Assembly: GCF_023091745.1 (NCBI RefSeq)
Contig: NC_068910.1
Span: forward strand, 40,845,272 to 40,909,271
Direction: 5' to 3'
DNA length: 64,000 nucleotides
Source of the DNA: Budorcas taxicolor
Lineage: Eukaryota; Chordata; Mammalia; Artiodactyla; Bovidae
Positions within the stretch are counted from its first letter, which is position 1. Each line of letters begins with the position of its first letter. The notes under the pieces are model-generated. The model ran no database searches and had not been told where the DNA came from. It worked only from the letters and a program-made list of their open reading frames with translations. Below are positions 21,422-32,295 of the stretch, one piece after another. The translations under genes and the position numbers were made by a program.

Positions 21422-22629
21422 ATGTTTTGATAAAGGTGTACTTCCAAATAAAAACATCTATGGAATTTAGTTAAGCGAATTATGAATGTCTTCATGGCTG
21501 CTTATGAGGAGAACCACATATGATTCTCCTTTAATCAGCACAACTCCATTTGAGAAATAGGTAGATTTGAAAGACTTCCTGCACTGGACACATGAAGGCA
21601 CTGTGGGTCAGAGGTTTTCTTTTGTAAGTGGCCGAGGGTTGCATTGCCAGTGAGAAATGTATTAAAACTTCCACCAGATCCCTAATTCCTGGTAGAGGAC
21701 TGTTTATATTACATCGTATGTTCCTCAGACTAAGTCATTTCCTCTATGACTTATATTGTTTTTCCCTTTTCTTTTTGCTTTAATAGATTACACCACTACA
21801 ATGAAATGCAAATCATTTTCCTTTAAGTAATAACCATGGTGATTCTGAACTCTTTGTGTGGGCATCCTTCATTTATCTTTCATTATAATTTCAGTAATGA
21901 ACGTGAAAGGACCTGGACAAGAATTTGTGTGGAAATATCAGCAAAAGATTGAGCAGTGACTCATTTCACTAGCCATCTTTATTTCCCGTGTTCTTGCTCC
22001 CTGGGTCATTGACGCTGTCACATTAAGCAAGTTACAATCCTTGCTTCATATGTTCCCTCTTGCATGAGACTCAGTAATACTAATTAGAGCTTAAAATAAG
22101 TAGATATCCTAGAATGAATGGTCTGCCCTTTACTCACCAGACTGAAGTATGATTCAGGATTCTCAATTTCTTCATCACCATTCTTATTCTGCACATCCTG
22201 TTTGTTCCCTGCAATGCTTTATCGACTCCTGTCAGGTTGAAAAGAAGCAGACAAGACAAGAAGCCAACCAGGAGCTGGAAAGCATGTGCTGTGTGAATGC
22301 CACATGGCCCTGGAGGAGCAGTGGGCTGCCAGCCTGGACATTGCTTCTTCCCTTCTCTCAGCAGATTGTACACACACACATGAGGTCACATACTGACTTA
22401 TAATAAAATCATTCTCGTACCCTTAATTTAGGAGAGCACTGGGAGGAAAAATCATTCTATTGGCCATTTCCAGGTATCCTGGTTACCAATTCCAAGTCAG
22501 TTTAATTCCAGGGGAATAATTTTTGGTCATTAAAACCATTAATTATCACAAGTCACAGGAAGATGGTTGGTAGTTCTCAATGTATTGATATATTATTGCA
22601 GCCAACCTTTAACAACAGTAGTAATAGCA
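21422..22629. other. Unique non-coding DNA
   Basis: No gene recognised. Frames at 22134-22403 overlap on opposite strands. Confidence 0.4.
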
Positions 22630-22890
22630 AAGGGTAGTGATAGTAGCTAACATTTGTTGAGTTCTTACAACATCCAGTTGTATAGTTAAAATTATAATGT
22701 CAGTTAGTCTTTCCAGTGAAACTGTAAATCAGCTATTATCGTTCTTCTTCATCATATTATTAATTTTTATTTACTGTTGAAAAATATATAGACTCAGGAA
22801 GATAAAGTAACTTATCAAAAGTTAGTGCTTGATTTGGTATGAAGCCCAGATTGAAATCAGCTCTGGAAATCATGCTCTTAACTTCTGCAT
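22630..22890 (-). mobile_element. MIR SINE, near full length
   Basis: Antisense MIR follows the whole element: gctaacatttgttgagttct, tagtctttccagtgaaac, then agactcaggaagataaagta, acttatcaaaagttag, gaagcccagattgaaatc and catgctcttaac. Confidence 0.82.
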
Positions 22891-23034
22891 TTGGGGTCTG
22901 TTGGCTTAAGCCTAGCACTCTTCATTCTGTTAAACATTTATTCATTGGCATAATGAATGCCATAATAAACATTCATTACAACTGCTCCCTGGGTGCAGAG
23001 GCCCTGGCTGTCCCATCCCCTGTAGTGGCATCAG

Positions 23035-23090
23035 GACTTAGAATGGTGCCTCCCACATGGGAGGGACTTAATATCTATTTGGAAAGAGAG
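23035..23090 (+). mobile_element. MIR/L2 3'-end fragment
   Basis: The motif tagaatggtgcctcccacat, then gggagggacttaatatctat is the sense 3' end shared by MIR/L2-type elements. Confidence 0.55.
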
Positions 23091-23122
23091 GGAAAGAGAG
23101 AAAGAAAGAGAAAGAGAGGAGG
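23078..23122. repeat. GA-rich low-complexity tract
   Basis: An all-purine run made of gaaa, gaga and gggaaagag units, ending at aggaggagc. No gene function is inferred. Confidence 0.85.
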
Positions 23123-23673
23123 AGCAAAGATAAAGTGAAGGAACAGAGCAAGGAAGGAAATAACACAGCCAGTGAATCGATCAAGGGCAAGTTAAATTGT
23201 ATTTTGTTTGTTTGTTTTTTACTTTGTCTTTGTTTTTTTCATCTAAACATCTCAGGAAGCCACTAAAGGGAGGGAAGAAAGAGGAAGTGATAATGATAAT
23301 GTTTAAGAAAAATCCAAACTAATCTGACAGTACTCTAGGCACAACCTTTTGCAACGTTAGGTTTAATGCAAAATAACATTCAATAAAACATTTATTTAAA
23401 ATTTGTCATCTTAATTGGGAGGATATTTCAGAACATTTTATGTGTGTATTAAGTTATATATCAAGGTATTTTGATTAACTGATTTTTTTAGAGTATATAA
23501 ATGAATTTATATCCTCAGTAGTTGCACTCCTTCTTTTAAATATGTAATTAGAATGAGAACTAAATAAAGCTACCATAAAAGTAGTTTATACATATGACAT
23601 TAAAATACTTTTATCATTTGACTTAGTAACTTCTATAAAAGCCTTTTATTTTTACTTGATTCTCTCACTCTGT
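23123..23673. other. Unique AT-rich DNA
   Basis: No gene or classified repeat recognised. Confidence 0.4.
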
Positions 23674-23674
23674 T

Positions 23675-23705
<31 letters not shown>

Positions 23706-23709
23706 TTTG
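23674..23709. repeat. (TC)n followed by poly-T
   Basis: About ten TC units then a run of T. Confidence 0.93.
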
Positions 23710-24564
23710 GTAAATGCTTCTAGTGTCAACGTAAAAGAGGATGAGGGAAATATACTAAATATAATATTTGTGCATGTTGTATTTCACTAAGTTATAATTA
23801 CTTCTCACCTTCTCACTCTGTTCCTATTTCCCCTCATCTCTGAAATTCCAAGAACCTATCTAGGAAAGAAGTAGTAGGTTTTCCATCACCCAAAGCAAAG
23901 AGCAGTGGGCTTGCTAAAATGATCCAAAACTTGGAGAAGGGAAAGGGATAAAGAATGAACACTTTTGTATAAAACCTTTCTCTTCCTCACACTGCTAAAA
24001 TGTAATCTTTTATGTTGGTAAATTCACCAAAGAGGGTGATAATATCTTAGCTTCTCTCCATCTGGGAATGTGATATCCAGCTGTGTTTTCATGACAGACT
24101 TTCATCAGAGCAAACATTTCACTTGCCCTAAAGGTTTAGATGTAATGGAATTTGATCTATATCAATTGTCATAATGTATTCCATATTGAATTTTACTCCC
24201 TCCCTCCTGAAAACATTGGGATGTACCCCATCCTCTCTGGCATCCTTCTGGGCCACTGTTTTGACATGTTTATGGAGGATAGTACACATCATGTTTTCAT
24301 TAGTATGGATCTCACCTCTGTTTTGATCCCCAACCAAGTGAAAGTTGTCAACAATTACCATATAACTAAATGTTTAAAGACCTCCCCAAACTATATGTAT
24401 TAGATTATAATTTTGAGTTACAAGTCATATACAAAGTCAGGATAATGCATAATAAAAAATGAAGCACTAGATTTAACTGATGAGTTTGAGCTTAGAAGAT
24501 GCATGCTAACTCAGGACAGAGTGCAAGAGTTTGCATTTCAGGTCAACTTTATCTTTCACTGTTC
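23710..24564. other. Unique non-coding DNA
   Basis: No gene recognised. Frames at 24128-24403 overlap on opposite strands and show no domain. Confidence 0.4.
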
Positions 24565-24650
24565 AACAAATTTCACTGTTTTGCGTGCTGAGAACCCAGC
24601 AGTGAACACAAAAGAAAGCCCTGCCTACATGGATCTCATGTTAACAGTAT
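24565..24650 (-). mobile_element. L2 fragment (probable)
   Basis: The order gctgagaacccagcagtgaa, cacaaaagaaagccctgcct, acatggatctcatgttaaca is that of the antisense L2 3' region. Confidence 0.65.
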
Positions 24651-24689
24651 ATACTATATAAACATAAAAATATGTATATACTTTAAGCC

Positions 24690-25425
24690 TAAAAGGCTCT
24701 TGATGAAAGTGAAAGAGGAGAGTGAAAAAGTTGGCTTAAAGCTCAACATTCAGAAGACGAAGATCATGGCATCTGATCCCATCACTTCATGGGAAATAGA
24801 TGGGCAAACAGTGGAAACAGTGTCAGACTTTCTTTTCTGGGGGCTCCAAAAACACTGCAGGTGGTGACTGTAGCCATGAAATTAAAAGATGCTTACTCCT
24901 TGGAAGAAAAGTATGACCAACCTAGATAGCATGTTAAAAAGCAGAGACGTTACTTTGCCAACAAAGGTCCGCCTAGTCAAGGCTATGGTTTTTTCAGTGG
25001 TCATGTATGGATGTGAGAGTTGGACTGTGAAGAAAGCTGAGTGCCGAAGAACTGATCCTTTTGAACTGTGGTGTTGGAGAAGACTCTTGAGAGTCCCTTG
25101 GACTGTAAGGAGATCCAACCAGTCCATTCTGAAGGAGATCAGTCCTGGGTGTTCATTGGAAGGAATGATGCTAAAGCTGAAACTCCAGTACTTTGGCCAC
25201 CTCATGTGAAGAGTTGACTTATTGGAAAAGACTCTGATGCTGGGAGGTATTGGGGGCAGGAGAAGAAGGGACGACAGAAAATGAGATGGCTGGATGACAT
25301 CACCGACTCGATGGACATGAGTTTGAGTGAACTCCAGGAGTTGGTGATGGACAGAGAGGCCTGGCGTGCTGCGATTCATGGGGTCACAAAGAGTCAGACA
25401 TGACTGAGTGACTGAACTGAATTGA
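24690..25425 (+). mobile_element. BovB LINE, 5'-truncated
   Basis: A sense BovB of about 735 bp. It starts inside the C-terminal coding region (ctcttgatgaaagtgaaaga, just after the RT core) and runs to the terminal tail (ctgaactgaattgaac). The protein remnant (24889-25209) shows the usual GCESWTVKKAE and LKLQYFGHLM stretches. It is broken by a frameshift near 24830 and by a stop after FGHLM. Confidence 0.95.
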
Positions 25426-25547
25426 ACTTATATATTTAAATAATTTTCTGTACTTATGTATGCATATATGTATAATCACACAATTATATATGTACTTATA
25501 TACTTATAAGTATAGTGTATATGTATGTATTATATGTATTGTGTGTA
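25426..25547. repeat. AT/TG low-complexity tract
   Basis: A mix of tatat, tatgta and tgtata motifs between a BovB tail and a Bov-tA, probably a decayed microsatellite. Confidence 0.75.
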
Positions 25548-25775
25548 TATGGGCATCCCGGGTGGTGTTAGTAGTATAGAACACAGCTGCCAATGCAAGA
25601 GACGTGGGTTCAGTCCCTGGATTGGAAAGATCCCCTGGAGAAGAACATGGCAACCCACTCCAGTATTCTTGCCTGGAGAATTCCACAGACAGAAGAGGCT
25701 AACGGGTTAAAATCCGTGGGGTCACAGAGAGTCAGACATGATTGAAATGCCTTAGCACACACACCACACATGCAT
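25548..25775 (+). mobile_element. Bov-tA SINE, full length
   Basis: A sense Bov-tA. The tRNA-derived head (gggcatcccgggtggtgtta to gggttcagtccctgg) includes a B-box-like element, followed by the Bov-A body (caacccactccagtattctt) and the gtcagacatgattgaaatg tail. The head is diverged from that of the other copies, suggesting an older subfamily. A CA-rich tail follows (gcacacacaccacacatgc). Confidence 0.9.
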
Positions 25776-26049
25776 ACATAATATATATAATTGGTAGAGA
25801 AAATTTAGCACTCAGAGATACATACAAACATACAAATTCCTTCATCTAAAAATCTCATTTGTCTCTTCAGAGGAGCTTTGAAAAATTCTTAGCAGCCAAA
25901 ATTCAGTTTCCAAAACTAATTATATATATATATTTTTTTTTCTTCTCATTTGTCAGTGAGCCGAAAGAGCATTAAGGTTGTGGGGAAGGGAATGGAAAGG
26001 AAGATATGATGAAACTCCAACTGAACATCACTTGAGACAAACTTATATG
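25776..26049. other. Unique DNA with (TA)n tract
   Basis: A short (TA)n plus poly-T tract lies at 25920-25941. Nothing else recognised. Confidence 0.45.
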
Positions 26050-26480
26050 GATGCTTTGTTAGTTTTCTTTGTTGTGGCTGTTACAAATTGCCACAGTTTT
26101 AGTGATTTGAAGCAAGAGACATCTACCCTCTTACAGTTCTAAAATCAAAGCATTGGCAAGGCTGTGTTCCTTCTGGAGACTCCGATGAAGAATTTATTTC
26201 CTTGCCTTTTCGGCTTCTAGAAGCCACCTGCTTTCCTTGCTTCGTCGTCCCTTCATTTTATCACACCGACCGCTGCTTCTGTTGTCACATCTCCTGTGAC
26301 TCTGACTCTCCTATCTCCGTCATAAAGACTCATGATTATGCTGGGCCCACCCAAGTATCTGGGATAATCTCTCCATCTCGAGAGTTTTAACATGAGCACT
26401 GCAAAATCCTGTGTGTCATGTAAAGCAATATATTCAAAGCCTTTAGGATTAGGATGTAGACATTTTCGGGGCCCCACTAT
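26050..26480 (-). mobile_element. Ancient interspersed repeat, family uncertain
   Basis: The stretch follows a common mammalian repeat: ttgttgtggctgttacaaat, ccttctggagactccgatga, tctgttgtcacatctcctgt, ctgggcccacccaagtatct, aggattaggatgtagacatt. I recognise the consensus order but not its name with certainty. It may be LTR-derived, and the strand given is only nominal. It has no ORF. Confidence 0.5.
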
Positions 26481-26970
26481 TCAATTTAACAACCTAATCT
26501 GATGCTTTCTATGAAATGTTCAGCTTCTGACCCGACTATTTGCTTGTTTGTATGATAAAAGTATGTAAGTGTCATCATGGATGCCACTTCCAAAGCCTGA
26601 GAGTCCCTGGGTGCTATAACAATGTCCCTTGAACCACCCTTCGCTTGTGCTGCTGCAGATAACTTTGCAGTCAGGGAGGAAATCTTTGTTTCATCTTGAG
26701 CAGGAAGGTCAAAACCATCCATCAGTTTAAAGCAACAGGTGCGTGTAGCTCCCTTGCATTTGCCGTTAGGTGTCATATCTCCATTTGGAAACACAAATGT
26801 TTACATATTTTTCTTGAAAATCTTTTCTATGTAGCTCTCTCAGTAGTTCTCTCAGATGAACTTTTCTAGAGTTGCTTACATGTGGCCATCTTTTAGAGTC
26901 AATTAGGATTGCCAGCATAATACAAATACAATGTAGTATATTTTATTTGACACATTAACTTGTTACACAG
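26481..26970. other. Unclassified DNA with a 102-codon frame
   Basis: No repeat recognised. A 102-codon minus-strand frame (26486-26794) has a balanced composition, unusual for this AT-rich window, but no recognisable domain. It is more likely chance or an old mobile-element remnant than a gene. Confidence 0.35.
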
Positions 26971-27087
26971 GGAAACTGATTAGGAATCTCAGGACTGAAG
27001 GATAAACATGGCTCCAGAGTGTCTTATGACCCCTATTCAACAGAAAAAGAGAATCTGGACTCAGCATTTTCTGACCCACTAACCTGA
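26970..27087. repeat. Direct repeat, copy 1 of ~115 bp
   Basis: From gggaaactgattaggaatct through ggactcagcattttctgacc it matches 28285-28405 at roughly 85-90 per cent by eye, with small indels. The copies are 1,315 bp apart in the same orientation. It is not a repeat family I recognise. Confidence 0.8.
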
Positions 27088-27167
27088 CAACAGTTAAATT
27101 TATTCAATCTCTATTCTGTTGTCAGAATTTTTTGCCTCACACATATAGGGAAATAAAATTTATACAG

Positions 27168-27315
27168 AATTACATGCTGCTGCTGCTGCTCCTGCTGCTA
27201 AGTCGCTTCAGTCGTGTCCGACTCTGTGTCATCCCATAGATGGCAGCCAATCGGCTCCTCTGTCCCTGGGATTCTCCAGGCAAGAATACTGGAGTGGGTT
27301 GCCATCTAATTACAT
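27168..27315 (-). mobile_element. Bov-A SINE with 8-bp TSD
   Basis: An antisense Bov-A monomer (27176-27307) starting with the inverted (agc)n tail (ctgctgctgctgctcctgct) and ending gtgggttgccatct. It is flanked by aattacat at 27168-27175 and 27308-27315. Confidence 0.93.
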
Positions 27316-27624
27316 AGTAACAAAGTTAGCTCCATTTTGTAAAGGATTTTAAGATTCTTCATTGTGGATTTAATTATATGAATTCTCTTTGTCTTGACAA
27401 CCCTAAAATTTGGAGATGAGAGAGAAAAGCTGATTCTTCATGATTTTCCATACCCAGCTTATATGTCATGTTTACTGATGCAATTTTAAATAATAATAAG
27501 AAGAACAATCTTCAGAGGGGCAAAGTATGTTTGTGAAACATATTATGAATTTATTAAGGTCAGGGGAAGATGGAGCAGATGTGCTTCTTCCTGCTTCTCT
27601 CCTTTGTTTAACATTTTTGTTGTC
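27316..27624. other. Unique non-coding DNA
   Basis: No gene or repeat recognised. Confidence 0.35.
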
Positions 27625-27975
27625 ATTTACTCACTCAGTCGTATCCTATCTTTGTGACCCTGTGGACTGCAGCACACCAGGATTCCCTGCCCATCAACCA
27701 TCTCTCCCTGAGTTTGCTCAAACTCCTGACCACTGAGTCAATGATGCCATCCAACCATCTCATCCTCTGTCATCTCCTGTCATCCCCTTCTCCTCATGCT
27801 TTCAACCTTTCCCAGCAACAGGGTCTTTTCCAATGAGTCAGCTCTTCACATCAAGGGGTCAAAGTATCGGAGCTTCAGCTTCAGCGTCAGTCTTTGCAAT
27901 GAATATTCAGGATTGATTTCCTTTATGATTGACTGGTTTGATCTCCTTGCAGTCCAAGGGATTCTCAAGAGTCTA
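27625..27975 (-). mobile_element. BovB 3' fragment
   Basis: An antisense BovB tail (tactcactcagtcgtatcct to ccaagggattctcaagagtc). There is a small tandem duplication near 27770-27785 (catctcctgtcatcccct). Old and 5'-truncated. Confidence 0.92.
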
Positions 27976-27984
27976 AGTACAACT

Positions 27985-28227
27985 AAATACAATTATGGGC
28001 TTCCCCGGTAAAGGAAGTGGCTCAGTGGTAAAGAATCCACCTGCAATACAGGAGACCCAGGTTCATTCCCTGGGTCAGGAAGATCCCCTGGAGGAGAGCA
28101 TGGCAACTCACTCCACTAATCTTGTCTGGAGAATTTCATGGACAGAGGAACCTGGCAGACTGTAGTCCATAGGCTTACAAAGAGTTGCACATGACTGAAG
28201 TGACTGAGCACACACAAATACAAGTAT
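27985..28227 (+). mobile_element. Bov-tA SINE with TSD
   Basis: A sense Bov-tA at 27997-28215 with the tRNA-derived head (gtggctcagtggtaaagaat, caggttcattccctgg) and Bov-A body. It is flanked by aaatacaattat (27985-27996) and aaatacaagtat (28216-28227), an 11/12 match. A small extra segment (aaaggaa) sits in the head near 28009. Confidence 0.93.
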
Positions 28228-28284
28228 AAATGCTAGAAATAGTATAAGAGGCAACTAAAGGAGATTTCTGAAAGGTGGTAAGAG

Positions 28285-28405
28285 GGGAAACTGATTAGGA
28301 ATCTCAGGATTAAAGGATAAACATAGCCACAGAGTGTCTGTGACTATTCAACAGGAAAAAACATACGGACTCAGCATTTTCTGACCCCCCTCCAGCCTAA
28401 CAAGG
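28285..28405. repeat. Direct repeat, copy 2 of ~115 bp
   Basis: Second copy of the segment at 26970-27087 (gggaaactgattaggaatct to ggactcagcattttctgacc), differing by scattered substitutions and small indels. Both copies lie outside all recognised SINE and LINE insertions. Confidence 0.8.
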
Positions 28406-29280
28406 CAGCACAAGTAGGCTCATTCCTCTAGTAAACTGGACTAGAGTACCATGGAAAAAAGAACCGGTAACACTGGCTAAAGGATCTATTTGGAGATCCA
28501 CTAACAACAAGCAACTCATAAAACACTCCGCTTCCCACCAGACTTGAAGTGCTGTCCTCCACAGGAAGACACAGGACACTAAAGCTGTTGATAGCATCTG
28601 TAAGAGAGACTACAATAGCAGACTGATTGGAGAAGTCTCCTTGTCACTCTCGTCTAGTGACACCAGTGAAAGTTTGGGGCACATGCCGTCACTTGATCCA
28701 GGGAGTGCTTTCCAGTTCCCCTGTAGCATGGGGATCCTAACATATGAACTCTCAACAGAAATGCCCCTTATAGGCCTAAGACTTCCTGCATGCACTGGGT
28801 GATGCCAGTGCAGACATACAGGACTGGCATGAGGGACTTAGCTGTGCAGGGTGTCAAACTCACAAGGTCTTTTTTTTTCACATTGGGACTGAAACTCTCC
28901 CCTTTCACCCATAGCAAAGATATTGGGGCAGCTGTCGAGAGAACAGCATTTATAGAGAGATCCAACCACAAATGGGCATCTGGCTAGGGAATTTCTTCTC
29001 TTTGCTAACTTTTCCTCTGTCAGGGGACACCTAGTTGCCCCACCTGAATATATCTGTTAGCTTCCTCCTTAGGTAACACTCGCAAGAGCCAGTAGAAGTC
29101 CCAGGGGCATAAGACTAAACTAATACCACGGAGGATCTGAAAATTAGAATAATAAGGAATGCACCCTGCAAAACACACTAGGAGCAGCATGTTGCATCTA
29201 AACAAGGGGGTTGCCTGCTCAGGTGAAAGATTAAGTAGAGTCCTGACTCTGCCACACAACAGGAAACAAGGCCAGGATTC
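28406..29280. other. Unclassified DNA
   Basis: No gene recognised. Given the L1-like sequence that follows, this might be the 5' region of an old L1/HAL1-type element, but I cannot show that. Several 60-80 codon frames on both strands have no domain. Confidence 0.35.
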
Positions 29281-29609
29281 AACTGAATATCATCCATCAT
29301 AGCGGGAACCAAAAGGACAATTTGAATGAGAAAAGGCAGTCAGCTGAAAGCCATCAAACTGAAATAAACAAGATATTCATTATCTGATAAAGATTTTAAA
29401 GCAGCAGTCATAAAAATACTCAACAATCAGTTACAAATTCTCTGGAAAGTGATGAAAAAAACACAGAATTTCACCAAAACATAAAGTTATTTTAAAAGAA
29501 ACAAAAGTAGATTATAGAAAGGAAAATATGTATTAGAAATAAAAAGCTCACTGAGTAGATGCAGTAGTGGACTGAATGAAACAGAGGAATCAGGTAACCT
29601 GGAGACAAA
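29281..29609 (+). mobile_element. Old L1/HAL1 ORF1-like region (possible)
   Basis: The order aagccatcaaactgaaataa, acaagatattcattatctga, taaagattttaaagcagcag, tagaaataaaaagctcactg resembles the ORF1 region of old L1 or half-L1 elements in sense orientation. No open frame remains. Confidence 0.5.
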
Positions 29610-29738
29610 TCAGTATTATTCACCCAATTACAAAGCAAACAAACAACCCATTTTTAAAATGGGCAGAACTGATACACATTTTTACAAAGAGGAAATATAG
29701 ATGGCTAACAGGGAGAGGAAAAGATGTTCAATCTCTTT

Positions 29739-30645
29739 AGTCATCAGTCAGTCAGTCAGTTCAGTCGCTCAGTCGTGTCCGACTCTGTGACCCCATGAAT
29801 CGCAGCACGCCAGGCCTCCCTGTCCATCACCAACTCCCAGAGTTTACTCAAACTCTTGTCCATCGAGTCGGTGATGCCATCCAGCCATCTTATCCTCTGT
29901 CATCCCCTTCTCCTCCTGCCCCCAATCCCTCCCAGCATCAGGGTCTTTTGCGGTGAGCCAACTCTTCGCATGAGGTGGCCAAAGTACTGGAGTTTCAGCT
30001 TTAGCATCAGTCCTTCCAGTGAACACCCAGGACTGATCTCCTTTAGAATGGACTAGTTGAATCTCCTTGCAGTCCAAGGGACTCTCAAGAGTCTTCTCCA
30101 ACACCACAGTTCAAAAGCATCAATTCTTCCGTTCTCAGCTTTCTTCACAGTCCAAATCTCACATCCATATATGACCACTGGAAAAACCATAGCCTTGACT
30201 AGACAGACCTTTGTTGGCAAAGTAATGTCTCTGCTTTTCAAAATGCTATCTAGGTTGGTCATAACTTTCCTTTCAAGGAGCAAGCGTCTTTTAATTTCAT
30301 GGCTGCAATCACTATCTGCAGTGATCTTAGAGCCCCCCAAAATAAAGTCTCACACTGTTTCCACTGTTTGCCCATCTGTTTCCCATGAAATGATGGGACC
30401 AGATGCCACGATCTTCATTTTCTGAATGTTGAACTTTAAGCCAACTTTTTCACTCTCCTCTTTCACTTTCATCAAGAGGCTTTTTAGTTCCTCTTCACTT
30501 TCTGCCATAAGGGTGGTGTCATCTGCATAACTGAGGTTATTGATATTTCTCCTGGCAATCTTGATTCCAGCTTGTGCTTCTTCCAGCCCAGTGTTTCTTA
30601 TGATGTACTCTGCATATAAGTTAAATAAGCAGGGTGAGTCATCAG
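29739..30645 (-). mobile_element. BovB LINE in L1, with 9-bp TSD
   Basis: An antisense BovB of 889 bp (29748-30636) flanked by agtcatcag at 29739-29747 and 30637-30645. L1 sequence continues in register on both sides, so the insertion is precise. It is truncated inside the RT region. Minus-strand protein remnants show LSYADDTTLMAES, the RT motif C region, followed by GLKFNIQKMKI and later GCEIWTVKKAE. It is frameshifted. Confidence 0.95.
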
Positions 30646-31069
30646 GGAAATGCAAATTAAAACCACAGTGAGCTATTACCCCACTAAATGTCAAGTTGGC
30701 TATCATCAAAAAGACCACAAATAACAAATGTTGCCAGGGATGTGAAGAAAAGGGTACCCTCAAACACTGGTTGGTGGGAATGTGAATTGATGTAGCCACT
30801 GTGAAAAATAGTATGGAGGTTTCTCAAAAAAACTACAAGTAGAACTGCCATATGATCCAGCAATTCTACTACTGGGCATATATCTGATAAATACAAAAAA
30901 AACAGTAATTTGAAAAGATACATGCACTCCAATGTTTATAGCATCATTATTTACAATTGCCAAGATATGGAATCATCATAAATGTCCATCACAGATGAAT
31001 GGATAAAAAGATGTGGTGTGTGTATATATACACAATATATACAGGGTCAGTATGTAAATGCAATGGAAG

Positions 31070-31347
31070 ACTGCTGCTGCTGCTGCTGTGTCACTTCAGT
31101 TGTGTTTGACTCTGTGCGACTCCATAGACAGCAGCCCACCAGGCTCCCCCCGTCCCTGGGATTCTCCAGGCAAGAACACTAGAGTGGGTTGCCATTCCCT
31201 TCTCCAATGCATGAAAGTGAAAAGTGAAAAGGAAGTCGCTCAGTCGTGTCCGACTCTTAGTGACCCCATGGACTGCAGCCTACCAGGCTCCTCTGTCCAT
31301 GGGATTTTCCAGGCAAGAGTACTGGAGTGGGGTGCCATTGCCTTCTC
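31070..31347 (-). mobile_element. BOV-A2 SINE in L1
   Basis: A full antisense Bov-A dimer: inverted (agc)n tail, first unit, the linker caatgcatgaaagtgaaaag, and a second unit ending gccattgccttctcc. No clear TSD was read. Confidence 0.93.
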
Positions 31348-31430
31348 CGACAATAAAATAGTGAATATAACAAAAAGAAAGCATAGTTAGAGATAGAACA
31401 AACCAGTGATTACTAGTAGGGAGAGAGAGG

Positions 31431-31723
31431 GGCAATATGTTGCTGCTGCTGCTAAGTTGCTTCAGTGAAGTCCGACTCTGTGCGACCCCATAGACGGCAG
31501 CCCATCAGACTCCCCCGTCCCTGGGATTCTCTAGGCAAGAACACTGGAGTGGGTTGCCATTTCCTTCTCCAATGCATGAAAGTGAAAAGTGAAAGTGAAG
31601 TCGTTCAGTCGTGTCTGACTCTTCGCGACCCCATGGACTGCAGCCTGCCAGGCTCCTCTGTCCATGAGATTTTCCAGGCAAGAGTACCGGAGTGGAGTGC
31701 CATTGGGTTCTCCAAGGCAATAT
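31431..31723 (-). mobile_element. BOV-A2 SINE in L1 with 8-bp TSD
   Basis: A second antisense BOV-A2 (31439-31715), about 90 bp from the first, flanked by ggcaatat at 31431-31438 and 31716-31723. The two copies are in the same orientation and similar but not identical, so they are independent insertions. Confidence 0.95.
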
Positions 31724-32295
31724 AATAGTAAGGAATTAAGAAGTACAAGCTATTATATAAAATAAGCTACAAGGATATATTGTACAACATGGGGAATATA
31801 GCTAGTATTTTATAATAGCTAAGATGGAATATAACCTTTAAAAATTATGAATCACTATATTATACACCTGTAACATATTATACATCGAGTATACTTCAAT
31901 ATTTTTTAAAAGAAAAACATTAAATAGATATAAATAAGCAGAAACAGAGGAAGAGGAAGAAGAAGAAAATATGGAAAAGGGGAACAAGCAATATAATTCA
32001 CCATATCAGTACACTGAGGAAGAAAAATCATACAATCTTATTAGTTGACACAGAAAAATTATTTGACAAAATTCAACACCCATACACGTTAAAGACTCCT
32101 AGGAAGTTAGGAATAGAAAGGAATTATTTCAATTTGATTAACAGCAGCTGTAAAACACTAATGTTTTACTTAATGGTAAAAGACTGTGCTTTCCATAAGA
32201 CAGGGAACAAGGCAATGATGTCCTTTCTTACTCCTCATATTCAATATAGTGCTGGAGGTTCTAGACACTGCAGAGAAGCATACAGATCAAAAAAG

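Larger units (their letters stand above)
29610..31920 (+). mobile_element. L1 LINE 3' part, split by three insertions
   Basis: Sense L1. The ORF2 3' end has gggaggaaaagatgttcaat-type sequence before 29747 and resumes at 30637 with gggaaatgcaaattaaaacc, atatgatccagcaattctac and gtccatcacagatgaatgga. The 3' UTR runs to 31920 (atattgtacaacatggggaa, ctgtaacatattatacatcg). A BovB (29748-30636) and two BOV-A2 (31070-31347, 31439-31715) interrupt it. The ORF2 remnant has many stops. Confidence 0.85.

Noticed and set aside
25548..25620. tRNA gene (A/B-box-like head)
   Set aside because: The sequence is the tRNA-derived head of a Bov-tA SINE, joined directly to a Bov-A body, and lacks an intact cloverleaf.
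26200..26300. CpG island or promoter
   Set aside because: Only a handful of CpG dinucleotides in about 80 bp, inside an old repeat; far too short and AT-rich to be an island.
31439..31460. Expanded CTG trinucleotide repeat
   Set aside because: It is the inverted (agc)n 3' tail normal for BOV-A2 and is only a few units long.
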